A stretch of 64,000 bases of DNA. It comes from Shewanella morhuae. GTDB taxonomy: Bacteria; Pseudomonadota; Gammaproteobacteria; Enterobacterales; Shewanellaceae. Below, in pieces: positions 17,716 through 27,161 of this stretch (position 1 is its first letter; each line of letters opens with the position of its first letter). The position numbers were made by a program, and so were the translations under genes. The notes below the pieces were generated by a model that had not been told where the DNA came from, did not search any database, and worked only from the letters and a program-made list of their open reading frames with translations. The stretch spans positions 248,001 through 312,000 of the forward strand of contig NZ_FTNN01000003.1 in NCBI RefSeq assembly GCF_900156405.1. The letters are read 5' to 3'.

Positions 17716-18648
17716 ATGAATATACAAGACAGATTTATGTCACCGCAATGGAAAGCACGCTTCAAAGGGTATGTACAGGTTACTAAACCTGGCATCATTT
17801 TCGGGAATTTGATTTCCGTTGCTGGCGGTTTTTTATTGGCCGCCAAAGGCGATGTAAATCTAGTCTTGATGCTAGCAAGCTTAGTGGGATTGTCTTTGGT
17901 CGTGGCATCTGGCTGCGCTATCAACAACTGTATTGATCGCGATATCGACGCCAAAATGCAACGCACCTGTAAACGCGTGACCGTCACTGGTGAAATTGCA
18001 CTGGTGAATGTGTTTATTTTCGGTGTGATATTAGGCGTTATTGGCTTTGGTATTTTAGCGATATTTACCAATGCATTAGCCCTGCTATTTGCCGTTATTG
18101 GTTATCTTGTTTATGTGGGCGTTTATAGCCTCTACATGAAACGTAACTCAGTATATGGCACTTTGGTTGGCAGCTTTTCGGGTGCTGTACCGCCCGTAGT
18201 TGGCTATTGCAGCGTGACAGGGCAAATGGACATGGGCGCAGTTATTTTGCTGCTAATGTTCAGTTTATGGCAAATGCCACACTCTTATGCCATCGCTATT
18301 TTCCGCTTTAATGACTATGCAGCTGCAAATATTCCGGTATTACCGGTTGCCGAAGGCATGACTAAGGCAAAACTGCATATCGTACTTTATATTGCGGTGT
18401 TCGCTTTGGTCAGCGCACTGCTACCACTGGCGGGTTATACTGGTATCGCCTTTATGGCGGTCACCTGCGCGACTAGCCTGTGGTGGCTTGCTATGGCATT
18501 AAAAGGTTATCGTCACGGTATTGATATGCACCGCTGGGCTCGCCAAGTGTTTGGTTTTTCAATCATCACTATTACAGCGCTCAGTGTGACTATGGCGCTA
18601 GATTTTCAAGTGGTCAGCCAAACACCATTATTGACGTTAACTCAGTAA
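17716..18648 (+). CDS. cyoE: Protoheme IX farnesyltransferase (heme O synthase, CyoE)
   Basis: Inner-membrane prenyltransferase of the UbiA family, 310 aa, about nine helices. It adds a farnesyl group to heme b to give the heme o needed by CyoB. The prenyl-diphosphate Mg site is [15 protein letters not shown] (about residues 74-88), with the second motif region around YTLYMKR-like YSLYMKRNS and [11 protein letters not shown]. It is the last gene of the operon, 13 bases after cyoD, and is followed by a strong terminator. Confidence 0.94.
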   Translation: MNIQDRFMSPQWKARFKGYVQVTKPGIIFGNLISVAGGFLLAAKGDVNLVLMLASLVGLSLVVASGCAINNCIDRDIDAKMQRTCKRVTVTGEIALVNVFIFGVILGVIGFGILAIFTNALALLFAVIGYLVYVGVYSLYMKRNSVYGTLVGSFSGAVPPVVGYCSVTGQMDMGAVILLLMFSLWQMPHSYAIAIFRFNDYAAANIPVLPVAEGMTKAKLHIVLYIAVFALVSALLPLAGYTGIAFMAVTCATSLWWLAMALKGYRHGIDMHRWARQVFGFSIITITALSVTMALDFQVVSQTPLLTLTQ

Positions 18649-18667
18649 AGACTCAGTTTATTCTGCT

Positions 18668-18700
18668 AAAAAAAGCGCTAACTTAGGTTAGCGCTTTTTT
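18668..18700. terminator. Bidirectional terminator between cyoE and scsD
   Basis: Nine-base perfect stem, AGCGCTAAC at 18674-18682 and GTTAGCGCT at 18687-18695, with loop TTAG. It has an A run on its left and a T run on its right, so it can end both the rightward cyo transcript and the leftward scs transcript that converge here. Confidence 0.88.
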
Positions 18701-18733
18701 ATTGATTAATTTAGCACCGATAAAAAGTGCATT

Positions 18734-19282
18734 TTAAGCAAACAACATTCGCCACCACATGCCTGGCAAGCTAGTAAAGCCTGTAGTGTAGTATTGGAGT
18801 TCTCCCGCTTTAAAGACCATTATCGTTGGCGTCGCCTGTAATGACCAATCACGAGCAATAGTATTATCGCTATCGTTAATCGTTTCAAAATCATAGCCTT
18901 GATGCTGAAGGTATTTCTTTAGCTTTTCGTCTTCACCCGATCCCATCGCTACTGTTACCACGGGATAATGTTCAGACAGTTGATTAACCGCCGGACTGAC
19001 AAAATTACACACTGGGCACCATGTCCCCCAAAAATACACCAGTACCGCTTGGTCTTGGCTAAGAGTGGTAATATCGACTTCGGCGCCCGCTAAGGTTATA
19101 CCTCGTAGTGGAGGTAAATTATCCCGCGGGATGTCTTTACCACGCCAAAGGTCCATCACACTCGTCACCACAAGGGCAATGATCAGCCACAACAGCAACT
19201 GTTTGGCAAAATCCCATATGCGCTTAGGCAATGAGACCGAAACCTGTGCGGCGCTCATCTGTTCGGTTTGCTTTGGCTTCAT
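18734..19282 (-). CDS. scsD: ScsD-like membrane-anchored thioredoxin
   Basis: Thioredoxin-fold protein of 182 aa anchored by one N-terminal helix (about residues 25-45), with the active site WGTWCPVC (about 90-97) facing the periplasm and the cis-proline in LQATPTIMVF. This matches ScsD/TlpA-like proteins of the suppressor-of-copper-sensitivity group. It starts 1 base after the scsC stop, so the two are co-transcribed. Likely receives electrons from ScsB and reduces periplasmic disulfides. Confidence 0.8.
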   Translation of the reverse strand: MKPKQTEQMSAAQVSVSLPKRIWDFAKQLLLWLIIALVVTSVMDLWRGKDIPRDNLPPLRGITLAGAEVDITTLSQDQAVLVYFWGTWCPVCNFVSPAVNQLSEHYPVVTVAMGSGEDEKLKKYLQHQGYDFETINDSDNTIARDWSLQATPTIMVFKAGELQYYTTGFTSLPGMWWRMLFA

Positions 19283-19283
19283 C

Positions 19284-20096
19284 TTAACTACTCTTCTGAG
19301 TCTTATCTTGGGCTGCTATCGCGGCTTCTAGTTGCTCTTTTAGAACCTCATAGGGAACTAAGCCAGGAATAACCGTATCGGCAATTATCATACTTGGCGT
19401 GCCGCCTATGCCTAACTCATTCATTAAATTAACATTATCATCTACCATTTGAGCTACTCGTGGGTCTGTATTACCAGCCCAACGCTCCGTTTTTGTCAGT
19501 TTAGCGACTTTGGTAATAGCGGCAGCATCCAGTCCACGCGGGCTCGACATCAACATGTCCTTCACTTTGAGATACTTTTCAGGCTCGTTTAACCATACGG
19601 TTTGAGCAAAGTCGACAGCTAGCTTTGACGCCTCACCCTGCAGTGGCACCATTTTGATAATAACTTTTAACTGCGGGAATTCTTCAATCAATTGGTTCAA
19701 TGCGGGTTCGATTTTTTTACAATAGGGGCAATTAAAATCGGTGAAATACACCATAGTGATCTCGGGGGTTGCCGCACCTTTACATGGATCGCTTTTCGTT
19801 TCATACATGGCCTCATGATTCGTCACTAAGCTCGTCTGCATCGCGGCATCAGCGCCCTGTTGCTCTCGTGATTGCAACGCAATAATGGCTTCTTTCAATA
19901 ACTCAGGATCATTGATCAAAGCATCCTTAATAATGGCGCGCACTTCTTGCTGCTGTGCAACGGTTAGGCTGCTAGCATCTGCATGGGCAAAAGTGCTGAT
20001 TGAGGGTAATGACATGACGAACATCGCCATTGCTACACTCGATACCGCAAACATTTGCAGCTTACGGTGTTTAAAAATCGTGCTTAATTTCGACAT
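19284..20096 (-). CDS. scsC: ScsC-like DsbA-family periplasmic thiol protein
   Basis: Exported DsbA-fold protein, 270 aa. The signal peptide spans about residues 1-40 (FAVSSVAMAMFVMSLPSISTFAHA). A helical N-terminal segment (LTVAQQQEVRAIIKDALINDPELL) resembles the trimerisation stalk of ScsC/DsbA-like isomerases. The catalytic motif is FNCPYCKK, with cis-Pro in IGGTPSMII. The frame could start 25 codons earlier, at 20171, but GGAG 8 bases before the ATG at 20096 makes this start better. Likely shuffles or protects periplasmic disulfides under copper stress. Confidence 0.8.
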   Translation of the reverse strand: MSKLSTIFKHRKLQMFAVSSVAMAMFVMSLPSISTFAHADASSLTVAQQQEVRAIIKDALINDPELLKEAIIALQSREQQGADAAMQTSLVTNHEAMYETKSDPCKGAATPEITMVYFTDFNCPYCKKIEPALNQLIEEFPQLKVIIKMVPLQGEASKLAVDFAQTVWLNEPEKYLKVKDMLMSSPRGLDAAAITKVAKLTKTERWAGNTDPRVAQMVDDNVNLMNELGIGGTPSMIIADTVIPGLVPYEVLKEQLEAAIAAQDKTQKSS

Positions 20097-20262
20097 GTTT
20101 GTGACTCCATTTTCGTGCGTTAATTTATCAGCTTGAACTACATTTTTGACGTGAATCGTTGATTTCATCATAGGTTTTCCAATGTCATGGACCAGAGCTC
20201 GCGTCGTTCCAGTCGTTAACTATCTCTCAGTTAATTCACCAAAATATCGAGTGTTAATAGCG

Positions 20263-22362
20263 TTAGTGTTCAGTTGTCGCCTCTTTAGGCATAGATGAGG
20301 CTTGTTTAAGCGCATCAATTACCCGTTGGCTAGATAGAATTTCAGGTAATGCAATACCTTGCGGCGCATTAGGGCCATAGACGATATTAAAGGGCACGCC
20401 GAAACGATTGTGACTTTGGAGGTAATCAGTAATAGGCTGCGATGCTGTGGTCCAATCGCCTTTCATGGATAATACATGTGCCTGTTGCAACAAGCTGTAG
20501 ACGGGTTCTTGTAAGATCACGCCCACTTTATTGGCCTTACAGGTAATACACCAATCTGCGGTTACATCAACAAATACAGTCTTTCCTTGGGCAACCTGTT
20601 GGTCAATTAACGCTTGATCCAGTGGCGTCCAAGTAAGGTCTGTTGGTAAGGGTTTTGCCCATTGATTTGACGTGCTAAACGCGATGACAGCCGATAATAA
20701 AATACCCACACTGCTGACAATGGCAATAGCGCCGTATTTTTTAGCCATAAAGAACATAAAAATCAGCGCAATGGCAGCACCGAGTGACCACAGATAAATC
20801 ACATTAACAAAACTCGCTAATAGGCTGATTAACCACAAACTGGTGAGTAACAACATGGCGGAGAAAAATACTTTTACTATGTTCATCCAGCGGCCGGGTT
20901 TAGGGAAGTAACCCGCCACTTGTGGAAATGCCGCCACCATTAACCAAGGCAGCGACATCCCCACAGCTAAAGCAGTAAAGATAACCAACAGACTCAGTAC
21001 ATCAGCGCCCAAAGCGAATGCCACTGCGGTGCCTAAAAAAGGTGCACTGCACGGCGTTGCCAACAAAGTCGCAAACATGCCCTGTAAAAAGTGGCCCCGG
21101 TTGTTATTGCCGCCGGTTGTCGCCAGCTTGGTTTGTACGTTAGAAGGTAAGTTAATCTCAAACACACCTAACATATTGAAAGCAAACACTGTAGTCACAA
21201 GCGCCATAAAGCCGATAAACCACGGATTTTGGAACTGCACGCCCCATCCAATCGCTTGTCCAGTGAGTTTGAGTATTAAGATGAAGCCAGCCAGTAGCCA
21301 AAATGAGACTAAAATACCCAGCGCTGAGGCGATAAACTGTTGGCGGATTTGATTGCGTTGTAAATGAGGCGCAGCGACGACTGAGCTCAACTTCATCCCG
21401 AGCACCGGTAATACACAGGGCATTACATTTAAAATCAAGCCACCGATAAGCGCCAATAATATGATGCTGAATATCGAGGTGTTTTCCTGCGTAATCACCT
21501 TAGGTTCAACCTTGGCGCTATATTCGAGTGCTCGCTCACCATCAATAACCGTAACATTGAGTGGTTTACCTAATACTTCTGGTTCACCTAGCCAACTCGT
21601 GCCATTAAAAATAGCCACTAATTGCTGGCCCTCTAGGGCCGTTTCGCTCTTAGTTAAGCTCACTCGTTTAAATGTAGTATCGGGCTCGCCATCAATAATA
21701 ATGCTGGGCTGCTGCCAGTTGGTATCATTCAGCCTGACTTCAAGCTGACTTTTCGCGGCATCCCAACCTAATGTCATCACAGGCGGCGCGCCCTCTGCTG
21801 CCACGACCTTTTGGGGCACCCGCGATATAGCCTTGTTGTAAGCCAACATGGCATCAGTATTTGCTTGCAGTGCATTAGGGGTGAAATCAAGATTAATTTG
21901 ATAATCAGTCAGTACACAGATGGTGGTGCAAGTCGATAACGTCACCTTACCGCGCAGCTGAGTTGGCGCACTAATATCATCAACAGTTAGGAGTAATGGA
22001 AAGGTCGTATTACCTTTATAGCCAAAGGTTTGTAGCCCTAATAATGAGAACTCTGCAGGTGCAGACCATGCCCAATCAACATGTTGTAGATTACGGGACT
22101 CATCCCATTTAATTGCTGGGGCAATACCGCCTTCCCCAGAACTACGCCAATAGGTTTTCCAATCGCCCTCAAGTTGAACCTCGAGTACCGCAGGTAAAGT
22201 ATTCGATACTGGATCTACTGCGCCAGTCAGCATAAATCGCACCTTGACGGGCAAATGATGTTCATTCACTAACCATGGGGTTGATGCTGCCGATAACGCC
22301 GGACTCGCCACGAGCAAAACCAGCATCCACAATCGGATTGAGATGAATTTTAGAATGTGCAT
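20263..22362 (-). CDS. scsB: ScsB, DsbD-like transmembrane thiol reductase
   Basis: Membrane electron carrier, 699 aa. It has a signal peptide (about 1-25), a periplasmic N-terminal domain (to about 290), eight or so membrane helices (about 295-590) with the paired cysteines NVMPCVLPVLGMK and TLLATPCSAPFLG, and a C-terminal thioredoxin domain with DWCITCKANK (about 610). This arrangement is that of DsbD/ScsB, which passes electrons from cytosolic thioredoxin to ScsC/ScsD. A gap of 166 bases separates it from scsC. The start has GGGGAT just upstream. Confidence 0.86.
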   Translation of the reverse strand: MHILKFISIRLWMLVLLVASPALSAASTPWLVNEHHLPVKVRFMLTGAVDPVSNTLPAVLEVQLEGDWKTYWRSSGEGGIAPAIKWDESRNLQHVDWAWSAPAEFSLLGLQTFGYKGNTTFPLLLTVDDISAPTQLRGKVTLSTCTTICVLTDYQINLDFTPNALQANTDAMLAYNKAISRVPQKVVAAEGAPPVMTLGWDAAKSQLEVRLNDTNWQQPSIIIDGEPDTTFKRVSLTKSETALEGQQLVAIFNGTSWLGEPEVLGKPLNVTVIDGERALEYSAKVEPKVITQENTSIFSIILLALIGGLILNVMPCVLPVLGMKLSSVVAAPHLQRNQIRQQFIASALGILVSFWLLAGFILILKLTGQAIGWGVQFQNPWFIGFMALVTTVFAFNMLGVFEINLPSNVQTKLATTGGNNNRGHFLQGMFATLLATPCSAPFLGTAVAFALGADVLSLLVIFTALAVGMSLPWLMVAAFPQVAGYFPKPGRWMNIVKVFFSAMLLLTSLWLISLLASFVNVIYLWSLGAAIALIFMFFMAKKYGAIAIVSSVGILLSAVIAFSTSNQWAKPLPTDLTWTPLDQALIDQQVAQGKTVFVDVTADWCITCKANKVGVILQEPVYSLLQQAHVLSMKGDWTTASQPITDYLQSHNRFGVPFNIVYGPNAPQGIALPEILSSQRVIDALKQASSMPKEATTEH

Positions 22363-22754
22363 TTTATCCCCAAAGTATGCATTAACTGTAAGTTATTCAA
22401 TTGCATATTAATCTCTTTGATATTTCGTCAGCATAACTACCGAGGTAATACTTAAGCGTGAATCGCCGTTGAGTGTATTTCCAAAGTGCATTTACGTTAT
22501 GCCTTAGCTCATCTTTTAGCCATCGAAGTGCAGGCTAACGCTATGATCTCGTTATTTAAGTCCTCACGACTTAATAGGAGCGATACGCTAAAAGGTGTAG
22601 TTCAAAAAATTTGATAGGGAGATAAAGGTATAAAGCTGATGTTCAGCCGCGACTTAGTTCTGTTTATCAGCAATAAGCTGATGAGATAATTAACGATCCA
22701 CAGACAAAGTTCACGCTGAAAAAATCACCTATCAAATTGATAAGTAAATTATTT
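22363..22754. promoter_or_regulatory. Intergenic region upstream of scsB with inverted repeats
   Basis: No gene seen. It contains a dyad TTAAGTC (22556-22562) and GACTTAA (22568-22574) with a 5-base spacer. It also contains a long-range inverted repeat: AATTTGATAGG at 22609-22619 and CCTATCAAATT at 22728-22738. The dyad is 190 bases before the scsB start and could be an operator. Confidence 0.35.
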
Positions 22755-23156
22755 TCATTCTTGAAAGCGGCAATGGGTGAGATGTATTCGCCGAGGTTTG
22801 GCTTGATAACGCTGTATAGGCAACAGTGTTATCACGCGGGAGGCGCGCGGGAGTAATGGCAGTAGGAACAATAACGTTAGAAAAGGGATAGAACTCGGTA
22901 CATCAATACAGGTGCGGATCGACTTTTCAGACAATTCACATTTTTTAGGCTCAGTTTTAGCTAAATCACCCTCGCTAGAAAGGTGACTAACATTCACACC
23001 TTTGGCTATATCGCTCGAAAAAGAGGTGCCAGCAATCGCTTGCGTACTCGATGGATTGAGTAGCAATTTAAGCATTCCACTATTTTGCGTCAAACAAAAC
23101 AAGGTCAGTATGGTAAAAACCATTACGCCCCATAAATTGCCTGTTTGTTTAGTCAA
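22755..23156 (-). CDS. Hypothetical membrane protein upstream of scsBCD
   Basis: Up to 133 aa, unknown. It has an N-terminal hydrophobic segment (about residues 9-24, MVFTILTLFCL), a central soluble stretch with two cysteines (KKCELSEKSIRTCIDV), a second helix (about 89-103, IPFLTLLFLLPLLP), and a basic C terminus ending RRIHLTHCRFQE. It sits where scsA lies in scsABCD loci, and its size is similar, but I cannot show homology. The open frame starts at TTG 23156; ATG at 23123 has GGGG upstream and may be the true start. Confidence 0.55.
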   Translation of the reverse strand: MTKQTGNLWGVMVFTILTLFCLTQNSGMLKLLLNPSSTQAIAGTSFSSDIAKGVNVSHLSSEGDLAKTEPKKCELSEKSIRTCIDVPSSIPFLTLLFLLPLLPRASRVITLLPIQRYQAKPRRIHLTHCRFQE

Positions 23157-23507
23157 TAACTTAATGATGTGAGTGTCTCTGGTCTTTTTTGCTAGAAAAA
23201 TATAAACAGCTTGGTATCAAACGTTCGCGGAGTATAAGACCGGAGGATTGTAACAATAGTTCATCGGCAAGCAAACTATTTGAGTATTATCGCTAAACTG
23301 GCGGTCTAGTTTACTTTTTTTCTTACGCATTATTGGAATAAGTAATGATTAATCTCACTACCCCAAAAAATCACCATGAAAAACTTATCCATTGATAAAT
23401 AAAGTAAAAAGCTATCGCCTGAATATAGGTGGTTATTATCCTACGCCATTCAAGCTGACTTTTTATACGCAAGTGCTTATACGTAAGTATTTATACTTGG
23501 GTGATTG
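23157..23507. other. Intergenic region with imperfect tandem repeat
   Basis: No gene seen. Near the rsmJ end there are three imperfect copies of a 13-14 base unit (TTTATACGCAAGT, TTATACGTAAGT, TTTATACTTGGG) at about 23462-23501, including the short palindrome AAGTATTTATACTT. I see no clear terminator for rsmJ. Confidence 0.3.
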
Positions 23508-24266
23508 TTATTTCATCGCAGCTTTTACATACACATCGAAACGGTTTTTCTTAGTTTCAATAACGGTATTAGGCTTCACGCCGTCTAAATCTTCAGCATA
23601 ATCGGGACGCTTAACCACCACACGCTTAGTTGCTAAAGCGAGCGCTGGCGCAAGCAGGCCATCGGCATCTAAATCGGCGCCAACTAAGGATTGAAATACA
23701 CGCATTTCCTTTTTCACTAAGGCCGATTTATCACGGTGTGGATACATAGGATCAAGATAAACCACGTCAACGTCTTGCTCCAGTTTCGCGAGTGCTTCTA
23801 GGCTAGAACCAGGGAACAAACGCATCCGCTCACGCATCCAATCACCGATTTCGGCATCTTGATAGGCGCGGCGCAGACCATCTTCAAGCAATGCCGCAAC
23901 CACGGGATGACGCTCAACCATAGTGACTGTACAACCTAGGCTCGCAAGCACGAAGGCATCGCGCCCTAAACCTGCAGTACCATCAACCACACTCGGCGTG
24001 ATGCCTTGCTTTAATCCCACCGCTTTAGCGATCGATTGCCCACGACCACCACCAAATTTACGCCGATGCGCTACGGCGCCAGTGACAAAATCGACCACTA
24101 TGCCATCGAGCTTAGGTTCATCACGTTTATACAGTGATAAGGTATTTGATTCAAAACGCAATTCGAAGGGAGCATTCGCATCGTAGACAAGTTGCCAACG
24201 CGCACAAATCTCCACAAGTGTCGGGTATTGCTGATTGAAAAAGACTGGAATAGGCAAAGGGACCAC
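23508..24266 (-). CDS. rsmJ: 16S rRNA (guanine1516-N2)-methyltransferase RsmJ
   Basis: SAM-dependent rRNA methyltransferase, 252 aa (E. coli 250). Conserved blocks are [18 protein letters not shown], the SAM-binding [19 protein letters not shown] (about residues 108-126), and the catalytic-region [10 protein letters not shown] (about 170-179). It methylates G1516 of 16S rRNA. The start is GTG; an in-frame stop two codons upstream rules out a longer form. Divergent from rlmJ, 154 bases apart. Confidence 0.93.
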   Translation of the reverse strand: MVPLPIPVFFNQQYPTLVEICARWQLVYDANAPFELRFESNTLSLYKRDEPKLDGIVVDFVTGAVAHRRKFGGGRGQSIAKAVGLKQGITPSVVDGTAGLGRDAFVLASLGCTVTMVERHPVVAALLEDGLRRAYQDAEIGDWMRERMRLFPGSSLEALAKLEQDVDVVYLDPMYPHRDKSALVKKEMRVFQSLVGADLDADGLLAPALALATKRVVVKRPDYAEDLDGVKPNTVIETKKNRFDVYVKAAMK

Positions 24267-24420
24267 TGTTTATACAATTAAAAACTGCGGTCATTATGCC
24301 AAAAGCAATCTTAGCTGAATACTGTCTTGGCTTGGCCAATTTACCCTAAGGACTATTATCCCTATAATTGCCCTCATGAATGCGGGTATTCCACCTGCAC
24401 CACTCACCTTGGAAGATTCC

Positions 24421-25266
24421 ATGTTAAGTTACCGCCATGGTTATCACGCAGGCAATTATGCCGATGTGTTGAAACACGCCATCTTGCTTCAAACCTTGCA
24501 GCTGATGCACAAGAAAGACAAACCACTTGTGTATATCGATACCCATGCGGGTGCAGGTGGTTATGCTTTAAGCGATGAATTTGCACAAAAAACCGGTGAA
24601 TACCTCGAAGGTGTAGCTAAGCTTTGGGATAAAACAGATTTGCCGCAATCGCTGCAGGACTATGTCGCCGCTGTGCGTCATTTTAATGAAGAAAACCCTG
24701 ATGAACTCAACTTCTACCCGGGTTCGCCCGCCATTATAGACATGGAATTAGGGCCTAAAGATCGCATGGTGCTACACGAGCTGCACAGTACTGATTATGT
24801 GTTACTGGACGATTACTTTTGCGAAGATAGACAAGTTAAAGTACTTAATGGTGATGGCTTACAAGGTCTTATCGCCGCAGTGCCGCCACTAGAGCGCCGC
24901 GCTTTGGTACTGGTTGATCCAAGTTATGAGATGAAAACCGACTATCAAGATGTGGCCGAAACACTGATAAAAGCGCACAAACGCTTTGCCACTGGGGTTT
25001 TCCTATTATGGTATCCAGTCGTGAATCGTGCTCAAACCGAGGGCATGTTATCGCGCCTTGCTAACAGTGGTATTAAACGCCAACTACGCATAGAACAAGC
25101 AATCAAGCCCGATTCTGATGAGTTTGGTATGACAGCAGCTGGCTTATGGGTCATCAACCCGCCTTGGCAGTTAGATGAAATTGCAACTGAGTTAATGGAT
25201 TACTTAGGTAAGACACTCGGACAAGCTGACGGTAACATTACTGTGAAATGGGAAGTTGGCGAATAA
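24421..25266 (+). CDS. rlmJ: 23S rRNA (adenine2030-N6)-methyltransferase RlmJ
   Basis: SAM-dependent rRNA methyltransferase, 281 aa (E. coli 280). The N terminus MLSYRHGYHAGNYADVLKH is the family signature, and ALVLVDPSYEMK is the catalytic DPPY-type motif (about residues 162-173). The frame is open for 15 more codons upstream, but the family start and a GGAAGA ribosome site both fix the ATG at 24421. It methylates A2030 of 23S rRNA. Confidence 0.94.
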   Translation: MLSYRHGYHAGNYADVLKHAILLQTLQLMHKKDKPLVYIDTHAGAGGYALSDEFAQKTGEYLEGVAKLWDKTDLPQSLQDYVAAVRHFNEENPDELNFYPGSPAIIDMELGPKDRMVLHELHSTDYVLLDDYFCEDRQVKVLNGDGLQGLIAAVPPLERRALVLVDPSYEMKTDYQDVAETLIKAHKRFATGVFLLWYPVVNRAQTEGMLSRLANSGIKRQLRIEQAIKPDSDEFGMTAAGLWVINPPWQLDEIATELMDYLGKTLGQADGNITVKWEVGE

Positions 25267-25280
25267 CGCTCAATTTAAAT

Positions 25281-25317
25281 GGCGGCGGATATTTAAATTT
25301 TCGCCGCCTATTTTTAA
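25281..25317 (+). terminator. Terminator of rlmJ
   Basis: GGCGGCG at 25281-25287 pairs with CGCCGCC at 25302-25308 around an AT-rich 14-base loop, followed by TATTTTT. It lies 14 bases after the rlmJ stop. Confidence 0.75.
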
Positions 25318-25332
25318 TCTCATATACAGCCG

Positions 25333-26076
25333 TTAAGCCCCCGCCTGCTCACGATAACGTTTCAATAAAATCTTTACTCGCTCAACATAGGCTTGAGTTT
25401 CAGGATAAGGTGGAATGCCATTGTACTGCACTACCGTTGTCGGCCCCGCATTGTAGGCGGCACAAGCCAACGCCACATCACCATTAAACTGTTTTAACAT
25501 TTGTGCCAAATATCGACTGCCCCCTAAAATATTTTCTTCAGGCAAAAAAGCGTTGGCCACGCCCATCTCTTTGGCTGTGTTTGGCATCAATTGCATTAAG
25601 CCCATCGCACCAGTACGCGAAACGGCACGCGCATTAAAAGCAGACTCGGCATGGATCACTGCGCGAATTAGAGCGGGGTCAAGCTGATGTTTATGCGCTG
25701 CATGGGTGATAACTGCATCATAATTAGCTGTAAATAGACGGATACCATTCCAATCAATGGTTGAGTCGGGGCGGCAGGCAAAACAGTCATAGAGTAAGAT
25801 TTGATAGGTGCTATTAACGGGAGCTTTGTCGGTAAAGACAGTGACACCATTAGTTTGCTGATATTGGTAAATCTTAAGTTTCTCAAGGCCTTCACGGCTG
25901 ACGATACCATTATCGGAGTAACGCGCAACAATACGTGGCTTTGAGCTCTCGCTAGCCTCTTGCGCATAAGCACTCGGTAATAATAGTAAACTCAAGCCCA
26001 GCGCGACTAGGCTGCGAGACGATAAACAAGATGCTACAGTCCATCTACGGGTAAGTGGTGAACGAATAGGCAACAT
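25333..26076 (-). CDS. Lytic transglycosylase, SLT domain
   Basis: Exported murein lytic transglycosylase, 247 aa. The signal peptide is about residues 18-38 (SLVALGLSLLLLPSAYA). The SLT domain (about 115-240) has the catalytic Glu in AVIHAESAFNARAVSRTGAMG, then GLMQLMPNTA, and LACAAYNAGPTTV. The N-terminal region (about 45-110) has two cysteines (YDCFACRPD) and a DUF4124-like YQYQQTNGVTVFTDKAP. Its ATG overlaps the DUF3137 stop (TGATG), so it is translated with it. Cuts peptidoglycan strands with formation of anhydro-muramic ends. Confidence 0.88.
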   Translation of the reverse strand: MLPIRSPLTRRWTVASCLSSRSLVALGLSLLLLPSAYAQEASESSKPRIVARYSDNGIVSREGLEKLKIYQYQQTNGVTVFTDKAPVNSTYQILLYDCFACRPDSTIDWNGIRLFTANYDAVITHAAHKHQLDPALIRAVIHAESAFNARAVSRTGAMGLMQLMPNTAKEMGVANAFLPEENILGGSRYLAQMLKQFNGDVALACAAYNAGPTTVVQYNGIPPYPETQAYVERVKILLKRYREQAGA

Positions 26077-27113
26077 CAGAGTCCCGTATGCTGGTTAAGT
26101 TTAAGTACTTCAATAATAGCAAAGAGTTGTTTCATCTCGCGGTTTATCTGACTAAATTCAGCGGAAAAAGTCGCCCCATTGAAAATAGACTGCATATTAA
26201 AATGGATACTGCGATTCGGTAAAAACATCATTAGCTTATTACGAAAAAAAGCACATTGGATATCCCCGCCAAAATGTTTGGCAAGTTGCTGTAAGCGTTC
26301 CATAAATGCCGTGTTTAGCAAGTAACGCGACTCCACTTGATCCGTTGAAAACACATCAAACTCTTTTTCAAATTGCGGATCTTCAAGCTTTACTCGTGTC
26401 AGCCCTGCATAGTTATCGGATACAAAGTTAACTAACCCGCCACGGTCTCGCAGCACTACTGTGTGGCCGGTAAACGCCTTATGGCTACTCAGCTCAACCA
26501 CTAAGCCGCGAAATAGGGTGTGAGTGCGCGTAACGGTTCTTCGTCTATTGCTATTGATACCCTGCGTTTCAACTGTCACTTTTTTGGTCAAGGTAAGCTC
26601 ATTAATCATCAAGTCAACGCCTTGATAGCAGCCTTGAATATAGTCGCCAAAGCGTACTTTATCGTAATGTGGCAATACCTTAGCCGCAACTAACCGATTC
26701 ATGTCGAGACGCATTTCGCGGCTATAAACAAAATCATCACCAAAATATTTAAACATCAGTGGATAAACATGTTGTTGCACCGACTGTTTAAAATCGCGAA
26801 CTGGGGCAAAACTCCACCAGCCCAATCCAAGTAACGCAAGCAATGGCAAAGGAGGAAAATAAGCCGCTCCGCTGCGATAGCCAATAACAGTGAGCAAGGT
26901 GAGCCCAAGCACTATTATAAAGCTCAAATACAAGCGTTTGCGCGCAGCCTTAAGGCAGGCCACGCGTTGAGTTTCATATTTGCGACTGATGGGGGCGATA
27001 TTTTTATCGTAATACGCTTGTAGCTGAGGCAAAGCCTCTAAATCTGCTGACAAACTTACCGGGCCGCGAACAGCGCGAATCGGGACACCTAAAATAAAAG
27101 TTAATATATTCAT
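26076..27113 (-). CDS. DUF3137 membrane protein (LemA partner)
   Basis: About 345 aa, function unknown. Two helices near residues 66-105 (LYLSFIIVLGLTLLTVIGY, FPPLPLLALLGLGWWSF) are followed by a large domain with the DUF3137 pattern (VLPHYDKVRFGDYIQGCYQGVDL; FRGLVVELSSHKAFTGHTVV). DUF3137 proteins are commonly encoded beside LemA, as here (lemA is 18-48 bases upstream depending on the start). ATG at 27113 is used; a TTG ten codons upstream (27143) is also open and neither has a clean ribosome site. Its stop overlaps the transglycosylase start. Confidence 0.75.
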   Translation of the reverse strand: MNILTFILGVPIRAVRGPVSLSADLEALPQLQAYYDKNIAPISRKYETQRVACLKAARKRLYLSFIIVLGLTLLTVIGYRSGAAYFPPLPLLALLGLGWWSFAPVRDFKQSVQQHVYPLMFKYFGDDFVYSREMRLDMNRLVAAKVLPHYDKVRFGDYIQGCYQGVDLMINELTLTKKVTVETQGINSNRRRTVTRTHTLFRGLVVELSSHKAFTGHTVVLRDRGGLVNFVSDNYAGLTRVKLEDPQFEKEFDVFSTDQVESRYLLNTAFMERLQQLAKHFGGDIQCAFFRNKLMMFLPNRSIHFNMQSIFNGATFSAEFSQINREMKQLFAIIEVLKLNQHTGL

Positions 27114-27161
27114 ATTGATGTCATCGTATTGCAGGGTGATCAATCACCCGTCGCGATAAAG

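Noticed and set aside
20097..20171. 25-residue N-terminal extension of ScsC
   Set aside because: A good ribosome site precedes the ATG at 20096, and the extension would push the signal peptide far from the N terminus.
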